This document shows, piece after piece, positions 5,061 to 5,317 of a DNA stretch of 5,317 nt. Below the pieces are notes generated by a model. The model worked only from the letters and a program-made list of their open reading frames with translations, made no database searches and was not told the origin of the DNA. The stretch is taken from contig ONQH01000075.1 of NCBI GenBank assembly GCA_900319885.1, forward strand, positions 1 to 5,317, written 5' to 3'. The translations under genes were made by a program, and so were the position numbers. This DNA comes from Candidatus Avelusimicrobium ruminicola. GTDB lineage: Bacteria > Elusimicrobiota > Elusimicrobia > Elusimicrobiales > Elusimicrobiaceae. Position 1 is the first letter of the stretch; every line of letters begins with the position of its first letter.

Positions 5061-5317
5061 ATGAACGACCAAGCAGTAACCCCACTTTTTACCACCTTTT
5101 CAGCCGGGCGCACCCCCGGTGCGGATGACTTTAATGCCAGCCGCTTATTTACCCTGTTAGAAGACCCTTTTAGTATCTGGTGCAATTTTCATGCACCGCA
5201 AGAAGAGGCCGTCCCGGAACCCAACCGCTACGAAAACCTCAAAGTACGTGCGGACCGTTCGGCCCGGGATGCGTGGATTCACGAGGAGTTCCCTACCGTA
5301 TTTTTTGTAACCGCGCA
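5061..5317 (+). CDS. Hypothetical protein, N-terminal 85 codons, truncated by window edge
   Basis: The frame opens at ATG 5061 and remains open to the right edge (85 full codons plus two bases). The composition looks coding and codon use resembles def. There is no signal peptide and no membrane segment in the visible part, so it is probably cytoplasmic. The segment at about 25-45 (FNASRLFTLLEDPFSIWC) recalls the N-terminal SxL...P...W/C pattern of RecB-like PD-(D/E)XK nucleases of the TM0106 type, but the nuclease residues would lie further on, outside the window, so this is only a guess. It is divergent from def across a 62-nt gap. No Shine-Dalgarno is visible; a -10 box immediately upstream suggests a leaderless mRNA. 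Confidence 0.75.
   Translation, partial: MNDQAVTPLFTTFSAGRTPGADDFNASRLFTLLEDPFSIWCNFHAPQEEAVPEPNRYENLKVRADRSARDAWIHEEFPTVFFVTA

Noticed and set aside
4784..5128. 114-codon plus-strand frame
   Set aside because: Antisense to the deformylase motif 1 region and overlaps the better-supported frame starting at 5061.

Overview
The window looks like ordinary bacterial chromosome with a compact, mostly minus-strand gene layout. A Sec-exported thioredoxin fused to a DsbD/CcdA-type membrane domain implies an extracytoplasmic redox compartment, most likely a Gram-negative-type envelope. Base composition is mid-GC by eye, apart from the left edge at about 39 percent. I cannot name the lineage; an uncultured or gut-type phylum such as Elusimicrobiota would fit, but that is a weak guess.

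Layout from left to right. Positions 1-264 (minus) hold the N-terminal 88 codons of a TPR protein that runs off the left edge. Positions 265-677 contain no convincing protein gene. They do contain a row of adjacent stem-loops on the plus strand, followed by two Rho-independent terminators that also point in the plus direction and have no protein gene in front of them, so an unannotated structured RNA is the best explanation. Then follow on the minus strand msrA (678-1169), a strong terminator (1207-1238), a thioredoxin-CcdA/DsbD-like electron conduit (1255-2406), a YhgN/MarC-family membrane protein (2403-2990), a ClC-family chloride channel or antiporter (3049-4464) and peptide deformylase (4474-4998). 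A divergent plus-strand gene starts at 5061 and runs off the right edge.

Transcription units. def and clc are 9 nt apart and probably co-transcribed. yhgN has its own extended -10 promoter and a hairpin predicted to lie at the very 5' end of its mRNA, and it is translationally coupled to the dsbD-like gene by an ATGA overlap. No terminator is visible between clc and yhgN, so read-through from def to the terminator at 1207-1238 is possible. msrA is transcribed separately just downstream of that terminator.

For def, msrA and the rightmost plus-strand gene the likely -10 box ends only 6-7 nt before the start codon, which predicts leaderless mRNAs. yhgN and the TPR gene instead have clear Shine-Dalgarno sequences. 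No CRISPR array, insertion sequence, tRNA or rRNA was found.
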